DNA of 45,764 nt, from the NCBI GenBank assembly GCA_964526505.1, contig CAZGJC010000012.1, positions 1-45,764 of the forward strand, in the 5' to 3' direction. Both the position numbers and the translations under genes were made by a program. This DNA comes from SVTX01 sp964526505. GTDB taxonomy: Bacteria > Bacillota > Clostridia > Oscillospirales > CAG-272. Shown here piece after piece: positions 23,160-32,375 of the stretch. Under the pieces are notes generated by a model that worked only from the letters and a program-made list of their open reading frames with translations, made no database searches and was not told the origin of the DNA. The first letter of the stretch is position 1. Every line of letters begins with the position of its first letter.

Positions 23160-26100
23160 ATGGTTTACAGAATATACGTGGAAAAGAAGAGCGGTCTTGA
23201 TTTGGAAGCGTCGTCGTTACTTTACGATGCACGTACTTTGCTTGGGATAAAACGCTTGTCGGGTGTACGTATTTTGAACAGATACGACGTGGAAAACGTT
23301 GATGAGAAACTGTTTGAATATTCGGTTAAAACAGTATTTTCGGAGCCTCAACTTGATAACGTTTACAGAAGTCTTCCGCAGGGGGACGGTATTATTTTTG
23401 CGGTGGAATATCTTCCCGGGCAATTTGACCAGAGAGCGGATTCCGCATCGCAATGTATTCAAATCATATCACAGGGAGAACGCCCTACGGTGAGAACGGC
23501 GAAAGTCTACATATTACAGGGAGATTTAAGCGAAAGCGAGATTTCGCAGATTAAGAAGCACGTTATAAATCCCGTAGAAAGCAGGGAGGCGGATTTATCG
23601 GAGACGGAGACGCTCACAGTCGATTACGACATACCGAAAAACGTTGCTGTGCTTGACGGATTTACAAGTCTCGATGAGGAGGGGCTTGGTGATTTTATAA
23701 GCAAAAACGGTCTTGCCATGGATCTTGACGACATAACGTTTTGTCGGGATTATTTTAAGTCCGAAAAAAGGGATCCTACAATTACAGAGATAAAAATGAT
23801 AGACACGTATTGGTCTGATCATTGCCGTCACACCACTTTTTTGACGACTATCGAACACGTTGAGTTTGAGGATGACCTTGTAAGGCGTGCTTACGATGAT
23901 TATATGGATACAAGGTCAAGGCTCGGCAGAAGCAAGCCGATAAACCTTATGGATATAGCGACGATTGCCGTGCGGTCGCTCAAAGCGGACGGTTTGCTTT
24001 CAAAACTTGACGAGAGCGAGGAGATAAACGCTTGCACGGTTAAAATCAAGGTGGATTTCGGCGGTGAGAGCGAGGATTGGCTTTTGTTATTCAAAAACGA
24101 AACGCACAATCATCCGACCGAAATAGAACCGTTCGGCGGTGCGGCAACGTGTATAGGCGGAGCGATAAGGGACCCTTTGTCGGGGCGGTCTTACGTATAC
24201 GCCGCTATGCGTGTAACAGGGGCGGCGAATCCGCTTGCTTCTACGTTCGAAACGCTTAAAGGAAAATTGCCTCAGAGAAAGATAGTTACGACTGCGGCGG
24301 CGGGATATTCGTCATACGGCAATCAAATCGGGCTTGCAACGGGGCAAGTGGACGAACTTTATCACAATGGATATGCTGCCAAGCGTATGGAGATAGGTGC
24401 GGTCATTGCGGCAACGCCGGAGAAGAACGTTAGAAGAGAGAGACCGGAAAGCGGAGACGTTGTAATACTTTTAGGCGGAAAGACAGGTCGTGACGGTTGC
24501 GGAGGTGCAACCGGGTCGTCTAAGTCGCACACAATGTCATCGCTTGAAAACTGCGGTGCGGAAGTTCAAAAGGGAAATGCTCCCGAAGAGAGAAAGTTGC
24601 AAAGGTTGTTCAGAAATTCCGAGGCGTCGTTGCTTATCAAACGGTGCAATGATTTTGGTGCCGGCGGTGTTTCGGTGGCTGTGGGCGAACTTGCCGACGG
24701 CTTGGAGATAAATCTTGACGCCGTGCCGAAAAAATATGAGGGTCTGGACGGCACTGAACTTGCAATTTCCGAGTCACAGGAGCGGATGGCGGTGGTGGTA
24801 TCGCCTCTTGACGTTGAAAAATTCAGGGAACTTGCCGAAAAAGAAAATTTGGACGCCACCGTGGTTGCGGTTGTGACGGATGAAGCACGGCTTAAAATGA
24901 CGTGGAGAGGTGAGACTATTGTTGACATCTCACGTGAATTTTTGAATTCAAACGGGGCTGAAAAGCACACGGACGTAATTATTGAAAAGCACAGTGAATT
25001 TGACAGAAAAATCGACAACGACACGAACTTTACGGATTTGTACTATGCATTGGCGACGGATTTGAACGTTTGTTCAAAGAGAGGACTTTCCGAAAGATTT
25101 GATTCCACCATAGGTTCGGGTACCGTGCTTATGCCTTTCGGGGGCAAAAATCAGCAAACGCCAATACAGGCAATGGTACATAAAATCTCATCGGAGAAAA
25201 AGCAGACGAACACATGTTCGCTGATGGCTTGGGGATACAATCCTTACATTGCCGAAAAATCGCCTTTCCACGCTTCTTATCTTGCGGTAATCGAATCGGT
25301 TTCGAAATTGATTGCCACGGGTGCGAAATTTGAGGACGTATACCTTACTTTCCAAGAATATATGGAAAAACCGAGGCAAGACCCGAGGCGTTGGGGAAAA
25401 CCGATGGCGGCACTGCTCGGTGCATTTGAGGCACAGCAGGATTTACGCATAGGTTCAATAGGCGGAAAGGATTCAATGAGCGGAAGTTTTGAGGATATTG
25501 ACGTGCCTCCCACGCTTGTTTCGTTTGCGGTTACAACATCTGACGCAAAGTATATTATTTCTCCCGAATTTAAAGGTGCAAACCACAAGGTTATACTGTT
25601 ATCTCCGAAATACAATTCCGACGGGCTTCCGATTACAAAGTCATTACTTTCGGTATATGACAAGGTTTGCAAACTTGTGCGGAGCGGTGTAGCACTCTCG
25701 GTATACACACCGACGTATGGCGGTGTTGCCGAGGCGATACTTAAATCTTGCATCGGAAATTCAATCGGATTTAAGTACGGTGATGATTTGAGAAAAGAAG
25801 AGATATTCGGATACAATTACGGTTCGTTTATTATAGAACTCGGCAAGGATATTGAAGTTGACGATGAAATTTACGTTTGCAAAGAAGTGGGATGTACTTC
25901 GGAGTTACCTTTGATTGAGCGAAACGGTGAAAAAATTGATTTATCCGATATTCAAAAGGCGTACGAGGACAAACTTGAAAGCGTTTACAGTTGCAATATA
26001 AAGAGTGAGGGATGTGATATTCCCGTTATATCGTACAACGTGGGCAGCGGTAAAAAGTCAAGTGTGAAAACAAGAGGTGCAAGTGCCGAAATAATTTCCT

Positions 26101-26903
26101 CAAAGCCGAAAGTTCTCATTCCCGTATTTCCCGGAACAAACTGCGAATACGACACCGCAAAGGCATTTGAAACTGCGGGAGCGGAGACTGAAATATTCGT
26201 CATTAAGAATTATTCAAGCAGTGCGATTGCGGAGTCTGCCGAGGGTTTTGCAAGAGCGATTGACAATTCCCAAATTGTATTTATACCCGGAGGATTTTCG
26301 GGAGGAGACGAACCCGACGGCTCGGGCAAGTTTATAACCGCATTTTTCAGGAACGGAAGAATAAAGGAAAGTACAAATCGATTGCTCGGATACAGAGGCG
26401 GTCTTATGGCGGGAATATGCAACGGATTTCAAGCACTTATAAAACTCGGTCTTGTGCCTTACGGTGAGATAATAGACACGGACGAGCATTGCCCGACGCT
26501 TACGTTCAACAGCATAGGACGTCATCAATCGAGAATTGTCAGAACCCGTATATGCACAAACAAGTCGCCGTGGTTGACACACACAAACGTGGGCGAGATT
26601 TACAGCGTGCCGATATCGCATGGAGAGGGCAGGTTCTTATGTGAGTCGGAATTGCTTTCCGAACTTGCACGAAACGGTCAGATTTTGACGCAATACGTAG
26701 ACCTTGGGGGTAAACCGACAGACGATATTCATTTCAATCCGAACAACTCGGCGTGGGCGGTTGAGGGGATTTGTTCTCCCGACGGTCGTGTTATCGGAAA
26801 AATGGGGCATAGCGAAAGAAAAGGAGAATATTTATACAAAAACGTAGACGGAAGATATGATATGGGATTATTTGAGTCTGCGGTGGAATATTTCAAAATT
26901 TGA
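23160..26903 (+). CDS. purL: Phosphoribosylformylglycinamidine synthase, one-piece form
   Basis: Converts FGAR and glutamine to FGAM. At 1,247 aa it joins the PurS-like N-terminus, the two PurM-like ATPase halves and the PurQ glutaminase in one chain, as in many Clostridia and Bacteroides. Marks: TYWSDHCRHTTF (about 220-231), NETHNHPTEIEPFGGAATCIGG (about 314-335), GGKDSMSGS in the middle, and the glutaminase domain from about residue 985 with PVFPGTNCEYD, GGFSGGDEPDG and nucleophile Cys1087 in AGICNGFQ, then His/Glu near the C-terminus. AAAGGAAA precedes the ATG. Last gene of the operon; terminator at 26921-26960. Confidence 0.97.
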   Translation: MVYRIYVEKKSGLDLEASSLLYDARTLLGIKRLSGVRILNRYDVENVDEKLFEYSVKTVFSEPQLDNVYRSLPQGDGIIFAVEYLPGQFDQRADSASQCIQIISQGERPTVRTAKVYILQGDLSESEISQIKKHVINPVESREADLSETETLTVDYDIPKNVAVLDGFTSLDEEGLGDFISKNGLAMDLDDITFCRDYFKSEKRDPTITEIKMIDTYWSDHCRHTTFLTTIEHVEFEDDLVRRAYDDYMDTRSRLGRSKPINLMDIATIAVRSLKADGLLSKLDESEEINACTVKIKVDFGGESEDWLLLFKNETHNHPTEIEPFGGAATCIGGAIRDPLSGRSYVYAAMRVTGAANPLASTFETLKGKLPQRKIVTTAAAGYSSYGNQIGLATGQVDELYHNGYAAKRMEIGAVIAATPEKNVRRERPESGDVVILLGGKTGRDGCGGATGSSKSHTMSSLENCGAEVQKGNAPEERKLQRLFRNSEASLLIKRCNDFGAGGVSVAVGELADGLEINLDAVPKKYEGLDGTELAISESQERMAVVVSPLDVEKFRELAEKENLDATVVAVVTDEARLKMTWRGETIVDISREFLNSNGAEKHTDVIIEKHSEFDRKIDNDTNFTDLYYALATDLNVCSKRGLSERFDSTIGSGTVLMPFGGKNQQTPIQAMVHKISSEKKQTNTCSLMAWGYNPYIAEKSPFHASYLAVIESVSKLIATGAKFEDVYLTFQEYMEKPRQDPRRWGKPMAALLGAFEAQQDLRIGSIGGKDSMSGSFEDIDVPPTLVSFAVTTSDAKYIISPEFKGANHKVILLSPKYNSDGLPITKSLLSVYDKVCKLVRSGVALSVYTPTYGGVAEAILKSCIGNSIGFKYGDDLRKEEIFGYNYGSFIIELGKDIEVDDEIYVCKEVGCTSELPLIERNGEKIDLSDIQKAYEDKLESVYSCNIKSEGCDIPVISYNVGSGKKSSVKTRGASAEIISSKPKVLIPVFPGTNCEYDTAKAFETAGAETEIFVIKNYSSSAIAESAEGFARAIDNSQIVFIPGGFSGGDEPDGSGKFITAFFRNGRIKESTNRLLGYRGGLMAGICNGFQALIKLGLVPYGEIIDTDEHCPTLTFNSIGRHQSRIVRTRICTNKSPWLTHTNVGEIYSVPISHGEGRFLCESELLSELARNGQILTQYVDLGGKPTDDIHFNPNNSAWAVEGICSPDGRVIGKMGHSERKGEYLYKNVDGRYDMGLFESAVEYFKI

Positions 26904-26920
26904 TTTTCTATACGTAAAGG

Positions 26921-26960
26921 AAAAAGCACTTGTCTCCCGAGAGAGGACGAGTGCTTTTTG
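26921..26960 (+). terminator. Terminator of the purine operon
   Basis: AAAAAGCACTTGTC (26921-26934) pairs with GACGAGTGCTTTTT (26946-26959) with one internal mismatch, ending in T5. From 26961 to 27190 no gene, RNA or repeat was recognised. Confidence 0.85.
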
Positions 26961-27191
26961 GCATGCATATTTTTTATTTGAAAACATGCTCAATTTTACT
27001 GCACCATAGTAACTTATGGAAACGGTTTGTCATAGATATAAAAGTTGATGATGAAATTAGTGCCATACAAAAACAGTGGCATTGCGTGACGGGGCTTGTT
27101 AAAAATCTTGCACAAATATGTCAACTTTGACTGAAAAATTGAATATATTGCAATAAGAATAAAATAATTATGAATTTATTTAAAAAAAAAC

Positions 27192-27220
27192 TTGCAAAAT
27201 GTGCAAGTTTGTGGTACAAT
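27192..27220 (+). promoter_or_regulatory. Sigma-A promoter of gdhA
   Basis: TTGCAA (27192-27197), 17-bp spacer, TACAAT (27215-27220), extended -10 TG at 27212-27213. It lies 90 bp ahead of the gdhA ATG, which rules out the longer reading frame start at 27199. Confidence 0.8.
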
Positions 27221-27237
27221 ATTGGACGGAATTGATT

Positions 27238-27264
27238 AACCACGTGAAATTTCGGTGGTTTTTA
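27238..27264 (+). terminator. Weak terminator-like hairpin in the gdhA leader
   Basis: AACCAC (27238-27243) pairs with GTGGTT (27255-27260), continuing into T5. Located between promoter and ribosome site, so it could attenuate gdhA; no sensing element was recognised. Confidence 0.35.
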
Positions 27265-27309
27265 TGCAATACAACGGTTATTTTTGCCGTACATCGAAAG
27301 GGAAAACAT

Positions 27310-28656
27310 ATGTGTTGTGTTTACGTACAGAGAGTTTTAGATGAACTTATAGAAAAAAATCCCAATGAGCCTGAGTTTCATCAAGCCGCTACCGAGATAT
27401 TGGAATCATTATCTCCCGTATTTGAAAGGCATCCCGAATACGAGCAGGCAGGTTTGCTTGAAAGATTTGTAGAGCCTGAGCGTATTATTATGTTCCGTGT
27501 GCCGTGGGTTGACGACTCGGGAAAAGTGCACGTTAACAAGGGTTACAGAATACAATTTAACAGTGCGATAGGTCCTTACAAGGGTGGTCTTCGTTTTCAC
27601 CCGTCAGTTAATTTATCCATTTTAAAGTTTTTGGGATTTGAGCAGATACTCAAAAACAGTCTTACGGGTCTTCCGATAGGCGGAGGAAAAGGCGGTGCGG
27701 ATTTTGATCCGAAAGGCAAATCCGACAATGAAATTATGAGATTTTGTCAATCGTTTATGACAGAACTTTACCGTCACATAGGTCCCGACGCAGACGTTCC
27801 CGCAGGAGACATCGGCGTTGGCGGAAGAGAAATCGGATATATGTTCGGTCAATACAAGAGAATAAGAAGTGCATATGAAAGCGGAGTACTCACGGGAAAA
27901 GGTGTTGCATACGGCGGAAGTCTTATCAGACCCGAGGCTACGGGATACGGAGCGGTCTATTTTGCCGAGCGTATGCTTGAACACGAGGGCGACTGCATAA
28001 GCGGAAAGGTAATTGCAATATCCGGTTACGGAAACGTGGCTTGGGGTGCGGCGAAGAAAGCGGTCGAACTCGGTGCAAATGTAGTTACGATATCGGGTTC
28101 CAGGGGATACGTATATATTGAGGACGGTCTCAGCGGAGAAATGATAGATTATATGCTATGCATACGTTCGTCAAAAGATTTGGGAATTGAAGACTTTGCG
28201 AAAAAGTTCAATCTCCCGTTCTTTGCGGGTCAGAAGCCGTGGGGTGTCAAGGTTGACATTGCGATGCCTTGTGCAACTCAAAACGAAATCGGTATAGGAG
28301 ACGCAAGAAAACTTATAGAAAACGGAGTTAAGTACGTTATAGAGGGTGCGAACATGCCGACGACGCATGAAGCGATGAAGATACTGCAAAAGAGCGGTAT
28401 CAGGCTTGCACCTGCAAAAGCGGCAAACGCAGGCGGTGTTGCCGTATCGGCTCTTGAAATGGTTCAGAACAGTCAGAGAATTTCCTGGACGTCCGAAAAA
28501 GTAGATGAAAAACTCAAAAATATAATGATAAACATCCACGATTCAGCCGCTTCTACTGCACAAGAATATGGTTTCGGTTACGACCTTGTAAAGGGTGCAA
28601 ACATTGCCGGATTTACAAAGGTTGCAGAGGCTATGATGTCGCTCGGAGTTATTTGA
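27310..28656 (+). CDS. gdhA: Glutamate dehydrogenase (hexameric, probably NADP-type)
   Basis: Interconverts glutamate with 2-oxoglutarate and ammonia. With the ATG at 27310 (AAGGG 8 nt upstream) the protein has 448 aa, the standard length of hexameric GDH. Family marks: FRVPWVDDSGKVHVNKGYRIQFNSA, GPYKGGLRFHPSVNLSILKFL, GGGKGGADFDPKGKSDNEIMRFCQSF with the catalytic Lys, PAGDIGVGGREIGYMFG, and SGYGNVAWGAAKKAVELGA as the dinucleotide fold. Single-gene transcript with its own promoter and terminator. Likely assimilates the ammonia freed from amino acids, or makes glutamate for the adjacent purine pathway. Confidence 0.97.
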   Translation: MCCVYVQRVLDELIEKNPNEPEFHQAATEILESLSPVFERHPEYEQAGLLERFVEPERIIMFRVPWVDDSGKVHVNKGYRIQFNSAIGPYKGGLRFHPSVNLSILKFLGFEQILKNSLTGLPIGGGKGGADFDPKGKSDNEIMRFCQSFMTELYRHIGPDADVPAGDIGVGGREIGYMFGQYKRIRSAYESGVLTGKGVAYGGSLIRPEATGYGAVYFAERMLEHEGDCISGKVIAISGYGNVAWGAAKKAVELGANVVTISGSRGYVYIEDGLSGEMIDYMLCIRSSKDLGIEDFAKKFNLPFFAGQKPWGVKVDIAMPCATQNEIGIGDARKLIENGVKYVIEGANMPTTHEAMKILQKSGIRLAPAKAANAGGVAVSALEMVQNSQRISWTSEKVDEKLKNIMINIHDSAASTAQEYGFGYDLVKGANIAGFTKVAEAMMSLGVI

Positions 28657-28669
28657 ATTATTAAAAATG

Positions 28670-28715
28670 AAAATTTCCACAGACTATCTTCGTTGGTCTG
28701 TGGAAATTTTGTTTT
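28670..28715 (+). terminator. Terminator of gdhA
   Basis: AAAATTTCCACAGAC (28670-28684) pairs perfectly over 15 bp with 28696-28710, 11-nt loop, followed by GTTTTTG. Confidence 0.9.
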
Positions 28716-28820
28716 TGTATACGTTCTGTCCGCAGTGACAGTTACATTGGCAGAGCCAACGTGGTGTTTAAGGGGAAAAACTTGAATTATGGAGCAAGGT
28801 GAGGGTTTTGATGTAGGGAA

Positions 28821-28874
28821 ACAACCCCTCCTGTTGCCTACGGCAACTTCCTCCCCTTACACAGGGGAGGCTGA
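28821..28874. repeat. Intergenic palindromic repeat (MITE-like), copy A
   Basis: Two hairpins in tandem: GTTGCC/GGCAAC (28833-28838 / 28842-28847) and CCTCCCC/GGGGAGG (28850-28856 / 28864-28870) with TTACACA in the loop. The order CCCTCC - small hairpin - CCTxxCxTTACACAxGGGxAGG recurs at 39481-39534. No ORF inside. The rest of 28716-28937 shows nothing else. Confidence 0.65.
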
Positions 28875-28937
28875 AATAACCATTTCGGTGAGTGATTATT
28901 CGTGTAAAGTTACGCTCTTTTTTTGAGTTGAGGCTGG

Positions 28938-29693
28938 TTATTTCTTTTGCATTTTACACCAGATATCCATAACAAGGCTATGCGGGAGGATTTTCGATGC
29001 TAAGCGGTTTGCTTTTGTGAGCAGCCCCGGAGCGGAGACGTCACGTCCTTTATCCATATCGAGTATGGCAGAACTTGCAACGTCTTCGGGGGTGTAAAAT
29101 CTGTCGTATTTGAGTTTTCCTTTTTCTTCCGCTCTTCCGAGGAAGTTTGTTTGCGTCCAACCGGGGCATACGGAAATGACACGTATTCCACGGGATTTCA
29201 ATTCTTTGTTTATTGCACGTGAGAATGAAAGCACGTACGCTTTACTTGCGGAATAAGTTGCAAGATAAGGCACAGGCTGAAAACCTGCTTTCGATGCTAT
29301 TTCATATATTTTGCTTCCGCTTTTCATATACGGCAGGCATATATACGTGATTGCCGTAAGTGCCTTACAGTTGAGGTCTATCATATTAAGTTGCTCGGAA
29401 AGCGGAATCTCGGTAAATTCTCCGATTTTGCCGAATCCTGCGGAGCAGACGAGCGACGTGATTTCGTGATTGCTTTCTTTTAAAAGAGCGGACAACTCTT
29501 CTATGCTTTCGTTTTTGGACAGGTCAAGACCCATCACTTTTGTGGGTTTACTTATTTTTGCACTTACCTCGCAAAGGCGTTCCGTGTTTCTGGCAATAAG
29601 CCATATTTCGTCGCAGTCTTCGATTTTATCAAGCAACATAACGAATTTTTCGCCGATGCCCGAGGACGCTCCGGTAACTATTGATATTTTCAT
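28938..29693 (-). CDS. Short-chain dehydrogenase/reductase (251 aa)
   Basis: Classical NAD(P)-dependent SDR of unknown substrate. TGASSGIG (7-14) binds the cofactor, the NAG-like motif is CSAGFG, Ser of KIYEIASKAGF and Y-x-x-x-K in YSASKAY form the active site, and VCPGWTQT follows. Start at 29693 is preferred to the longer frame (29753) because AAAGGAAA lies upstream of it and the longer form would overlap the preceding FkbM gene. It is 26 bp downstream of that gene on the same transcript. The YSASKAY type with PGxxxT resembles fatty-acyl/retinol-type SDRs, but the substrate cannot be inferred. Confidence 0.9.
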   Translation of the reverse strand: MKISIVTGASSGIGEKFVMLLDKIEDCDEIWLIARNTERLCEVSAKISKPTKVMGLDLSKNESIEELSALLKESNHEITSLVCSAGFGKIGEFTEIPLSEQLNMIDLNCKALTAITYICLPYMKSGSKIYEIASKAGFQPVPYLATYSASKAYVLSFSRAINKELKSRGIRVISVCPGWTQTNFLGRAEEKGKLKYDRFYTPEDVASSAILDMDKGRDVSAPGLLTKANRLASKILPHSLVMDIWCKMQKK

Positions 29694-29719
29694 TTTTTGA
29701 AATTTCCTTTCGTGTGTAT

Positions 29720-30886
29720 TTATTTTTGCACGGCGTAGAGGTTTATATCCCATGCGGGAATATACGACATACGACGCAGATAAAGTTTATAATTCGGATT
29801 CAGCGTATGGACAAGGCTCGGAAGTTCAAATATGTCCTCGCTTCTGTGGTAAAGAGAGACTAGAAGTGACGGTGCGTGCATTCTTATGGTTTTTGCGGAA
29901 CCTGTCAACGCTTCTTTCTCGGAACCTTCGACGTCGTATTTTATATAGTCTACGTGTTCTCCGTTTAGTATATTATCAAGGGAATTTACCTTAACTTCGG
30001 TTATCTTTTTGGCACGCCGATTTATGGCTTCGGAAAAGTCGGAGGCGTTTTGCAAAATGCCCGAGTTTCGGTTTCCGCTCTTATCAAAGAAGAGAATATC
30101 TTCTTTATCCCAAGCCCCTGAGTTTATCGCTTCAAGTTCAAATTCGGGTGATGGTATGGAATTGTAATATTCGTTTAGTTTGCGGAAGTTTCGCACGTCG
30201 GGTTCGAGGGCGAAAACTTTTTTCAGTTTCGGGCAAAACGGGATGATTTCACGCACGGTATCGCCGTTGTATGCTCCGAGGTCAGCCACCGTTTCGAAAT
30301 TTTCCGCATGCAGGATATCACGGTAGGTTTCGCCTTTATCGGATTCACACGCACGGAGAAACGATATATCCCCGGAGAGTTTATATGCGATTATATTATC
30401 AAATATCCACACTGATTCGTCATCGGCAAAAAGCGACCTTACATTTTCGATTTTGTCTTTATTATTACAAAAAAAATCATAATTAAACAGATTATTTCCG
30501 AAAACGGGGACGTCGGGAGCGTAAAGTTCACACTCGTCGGCTATTTTATATATGTTTTCAAGGACAGGTGGGAGAGATGATGCGAAAGAAAGCAGAACTA
30601 TTATATTGTCGGCACCGTATTTTTCTTTTACGTCACTGTAAGACAAAACCACTTTTCCGTGAAAACTGTGTCCTCGGACAAATCCGTCACTGGCGAAAAA
30701 GTCCTCAACCTCGATATTATATCCACTGCACACCGAGAGGATTTTGTCCGCTCCGTTACCCATGCCGTACATTACGATATGTTTATTTGTGCTTTGAAGA
30801 TAGTGCCACAAGTCTTGATGGGGTTGGATTTTCGCAATATTGCAATACGGATTTTCACACTCGTTTTTTATTGACAATTTATTCAT
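29720..30886 (-). CDS. FkbM-family methyltransferase (388 aa)
   Basis: AdoMet-dependent methyltransferase of the FkbM family, typically O-methylating sugars or small metabolites. An N-terminal Rossmann-like part (about 30-140; VMYGMGNGADKIL and IIVLLSFAS) precedes the methyltransferase core at about 200-370 with motif I VADLGAYNGDTVREI, acidic EPD, and VDYIKYDVEGSEKEAL, characteristic of FkbM. The N-terminal segment GMGNGAD is like those in polysaccharide-modifying proteins. Consensus promoter at 30921-30949. First gene of a pair with the SDR. Substrate unknown. Confidence 0.88.
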   Translation of the reverse strand: MNKLSIKNECENPYCNIAKIQPHQDLWHYLQSTNKHIVMYGMGNGADKILSVCSGYNIEVEDFFASDGFVRGHSFHGKVVLSYSDVKEKYGADNIIVLLSFASSLPPVLENIYKIADECELYAPDVPVFGNNLFNYDFFCNNKDKIENVRSLFADDESVWIFDNIIAYKLSGDISFLRACESDKGETYRDILHAENFETVADLGAYNGDTVREIIPFCPKLKKVFALEPDVRNFRKLNEYYNSIPSPEFELEAINSGAWDKEDILFFDKSGNRNSGILQNASDFSEAINRRAKKITEVKVNSLDNILNGEHVDYIKYDVEGSEKEALTGSAKTIRMHAPSLLVSLYHRSEDIFELPSLVHTLNPNYKLYLRRMSYIPAWDINLYAVQK

Positions 30887-30920
30887 TGTGTGATATACTT
30901 TCCTTGAATGATTTTTTATA

Positions 30921-30949
30921 ATTATATCATTTTATATTTGATTTGTAAA
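30921..30949 (-). promoter_or_regulatory. Sigma-A promoter of the FkbM-SDR pair
   Basis: Minus strand TTTACA (30949-30944), 17-bp spacer, TATAAT (30926-30921). Confidence 0.8.
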
Positions 30950-31011
30950 GTGAAAAAACATAACTTTGAGACAAAACACCCGACAGTGGGAGAACGAAAG
31001 GAAATAAATTT

Positions 31012-31350
31012 ATGGATTGCTTATTTTGCAAAATAATAGGCGGTGAAATTCCGTCGAAAAAAGTATATGAAAATAACGACGTTTTTGCGTTCTGCGATAT
31101 AAATCCGCAAGCACCCGTTCACGTGCTGGTTGTTCCGAAAACTCACATTGAGTCCGCAGACTGCATAAATGCGGAAAATTCGGGTGCGGTGAGTGCCGTA
31201 TTTGAGGCAATTCCGAAAATTGCCGAAATTTGCGGACTTGAAAACGGATACAGGGTTATCACGAATATCGGCGAGGACGGCTGTCAATCCGTGCGTCACA
31301 TTCATTTTCACCTGCTTGGCGGAAAGAAATTGCCCGAAAACATGGGGTAA
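31012..31350 (+). CDS. HIT-family (HinT-like) nucleotide hydrolase
   Basis: Histidine-triad protein of 112 aa expected to hydrolyse AMP-lysine-type or adenylated phosphoramidates. The N-terminus CLFCKIIGGEIPSKKVYEN carries the CxxC of bacterial HinT, and the active-site triad is H96-I-H98-F-H100-L-L. GAAAGGAAA ribosome site. Divergent from the FkbM gene; followed after 79 bp by the nucleotidyltransferase. Confidence 0.95.
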   Translation: MDCLFCKIIGGEIPSKKVYENNDVFAFCDINPQAPVHVLVVPKTHIESADCINAENSGAVSAVFEAIPKIAEICGLENGYRVITNIGEDGCQSVRHIHFHLLGGKKLPENMG

Positions 31351-31429
31351 ATTCGTCAGCCTTAAATCGGGGGGCGAATTTTGCGAGAAAATGATTTTTT
31401 GAAAGTTTAAAAGAAAGAAGAAAATAAAA

Positions 31430-32344
31430 ATGAAAACTACGCTTATTATCATGGCCGCCGGAATCGGTTCACGATACGGTGGTGGAATAAAGCAACTTGC
31501 ACAGGTGGGACCATCGGGGGAGATAATTGTCGATTATTCAATTCACGACGCATTACAGGCGGGTTTTGACGACGTTATTTTTATAATCAGACGAGATATT
31601 GAAAAAGACTTTAAGGCGGTCATCGGAAACAGAATGGAAAAGATTTGCCCGTGCAAATATGTTTTTCAGGACGTTCACAACCTGCCCGGTCATATAGTTA
31701 TGCCCGAGGGAAGAACAAAGCCGTGGGGCACGGGTCACGCAGTACTTGCTTGCAAAGGTGTTCTCCAAAACCCGGCTTGCATTATCAATGCCGATGATTA
31801 CTACGGCAAAGAGGCGTTTGTCAAGATGCATGACTACATTGTAAATGAAATGGACGTCGAAAACGGTGAGTGTTTTGACATTGCAATGCCCGGATTTATT
31901 CTCAAAAATACGTTAAGCGACAACGGAAGCGTTACACGTGGAATTTGCAACGTATCCGACGGAAAACTTACCGAAATAGTTGAAACGAAGAATATATACA
32001 AGGGTGACGGATATGCGTACGTTCAGAACGGTGACGAGAGGGTTATACTTGATTCGGACGCCGTTTGCTCTATGAATATGTGGGCTGTCACGCCGTCGTT
32101 TGTAGACAGTCTAGAAGACGGATTTACACAATTTTTGCGTTCGGGTAATCTTTCGGACAAGAAAGCGGAATATCTCCTCCCGACAATTATAGGTGATATG
32201 ATATCGTCGGGCAAGGCTGCCGTACACGTTAAAAGCACTTCCGACAAATGGTTTGGTGTGACTTACGCCGAGGACAGAAAGAGTGTTTCCGACGCATTTG
32301 CAAGTCTTGTGGACGCAGGCGTTTACAAAACACCGTTATTTTAA
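31430..32344 (+). CDS. Sugar nucleotidyltransferase-like protein (304 aa)
   Basis: GT-A-fold nucleotidyltransferase. The signature loop MAAGIGSRYGGGIKQLAQVGPSGE (residues 8-31) is the L-x2-GxGxR-type NTP-binding element, KPWGTGHAVLAC (about 97-108) and INADDYYG (about 118-125) hold the metal-binding Asp. Related proteins are annotated as NDP-sugar synthases or nucleotidyltransferases, usually without tested substrate. The ribosome site is weak (AAGAAAGAAG). It lies between the HIT and AlaX genes, all in the same direction. The sugar partner cannot be told. Confidence 0.85.
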   Translation: MKTTLIIMAAGIGSRYGGGIKQLAQVGPSGEIIVDYSIHDALQAGFDDVIFIIRRDIEKDFKAVIGNRMEKICPCKYVFQDVHNLPGHIVMPEGRTKPWGTGHAVLACKGVLQNPACIINADDYYGKEAFVKMHDYIVNEMDVENGECFDIAMPGFILKNTLSDNGSVTRGICNVSDGKLTEIVETKNIYKGDGYAYVQNGDERVILDSDAVCSMNMWAVTPSFVDSLEDGFTQFLRSGNLSDKKAEYLLPTIIGDMISSGKAAVHVKSTSDKWFGVTYAEDRKSVSDAFASLVDAGVYKTPLF

Positions 32345-32375
32345 GTGCGACTGTTTACGTATAAGGTGAAGATAT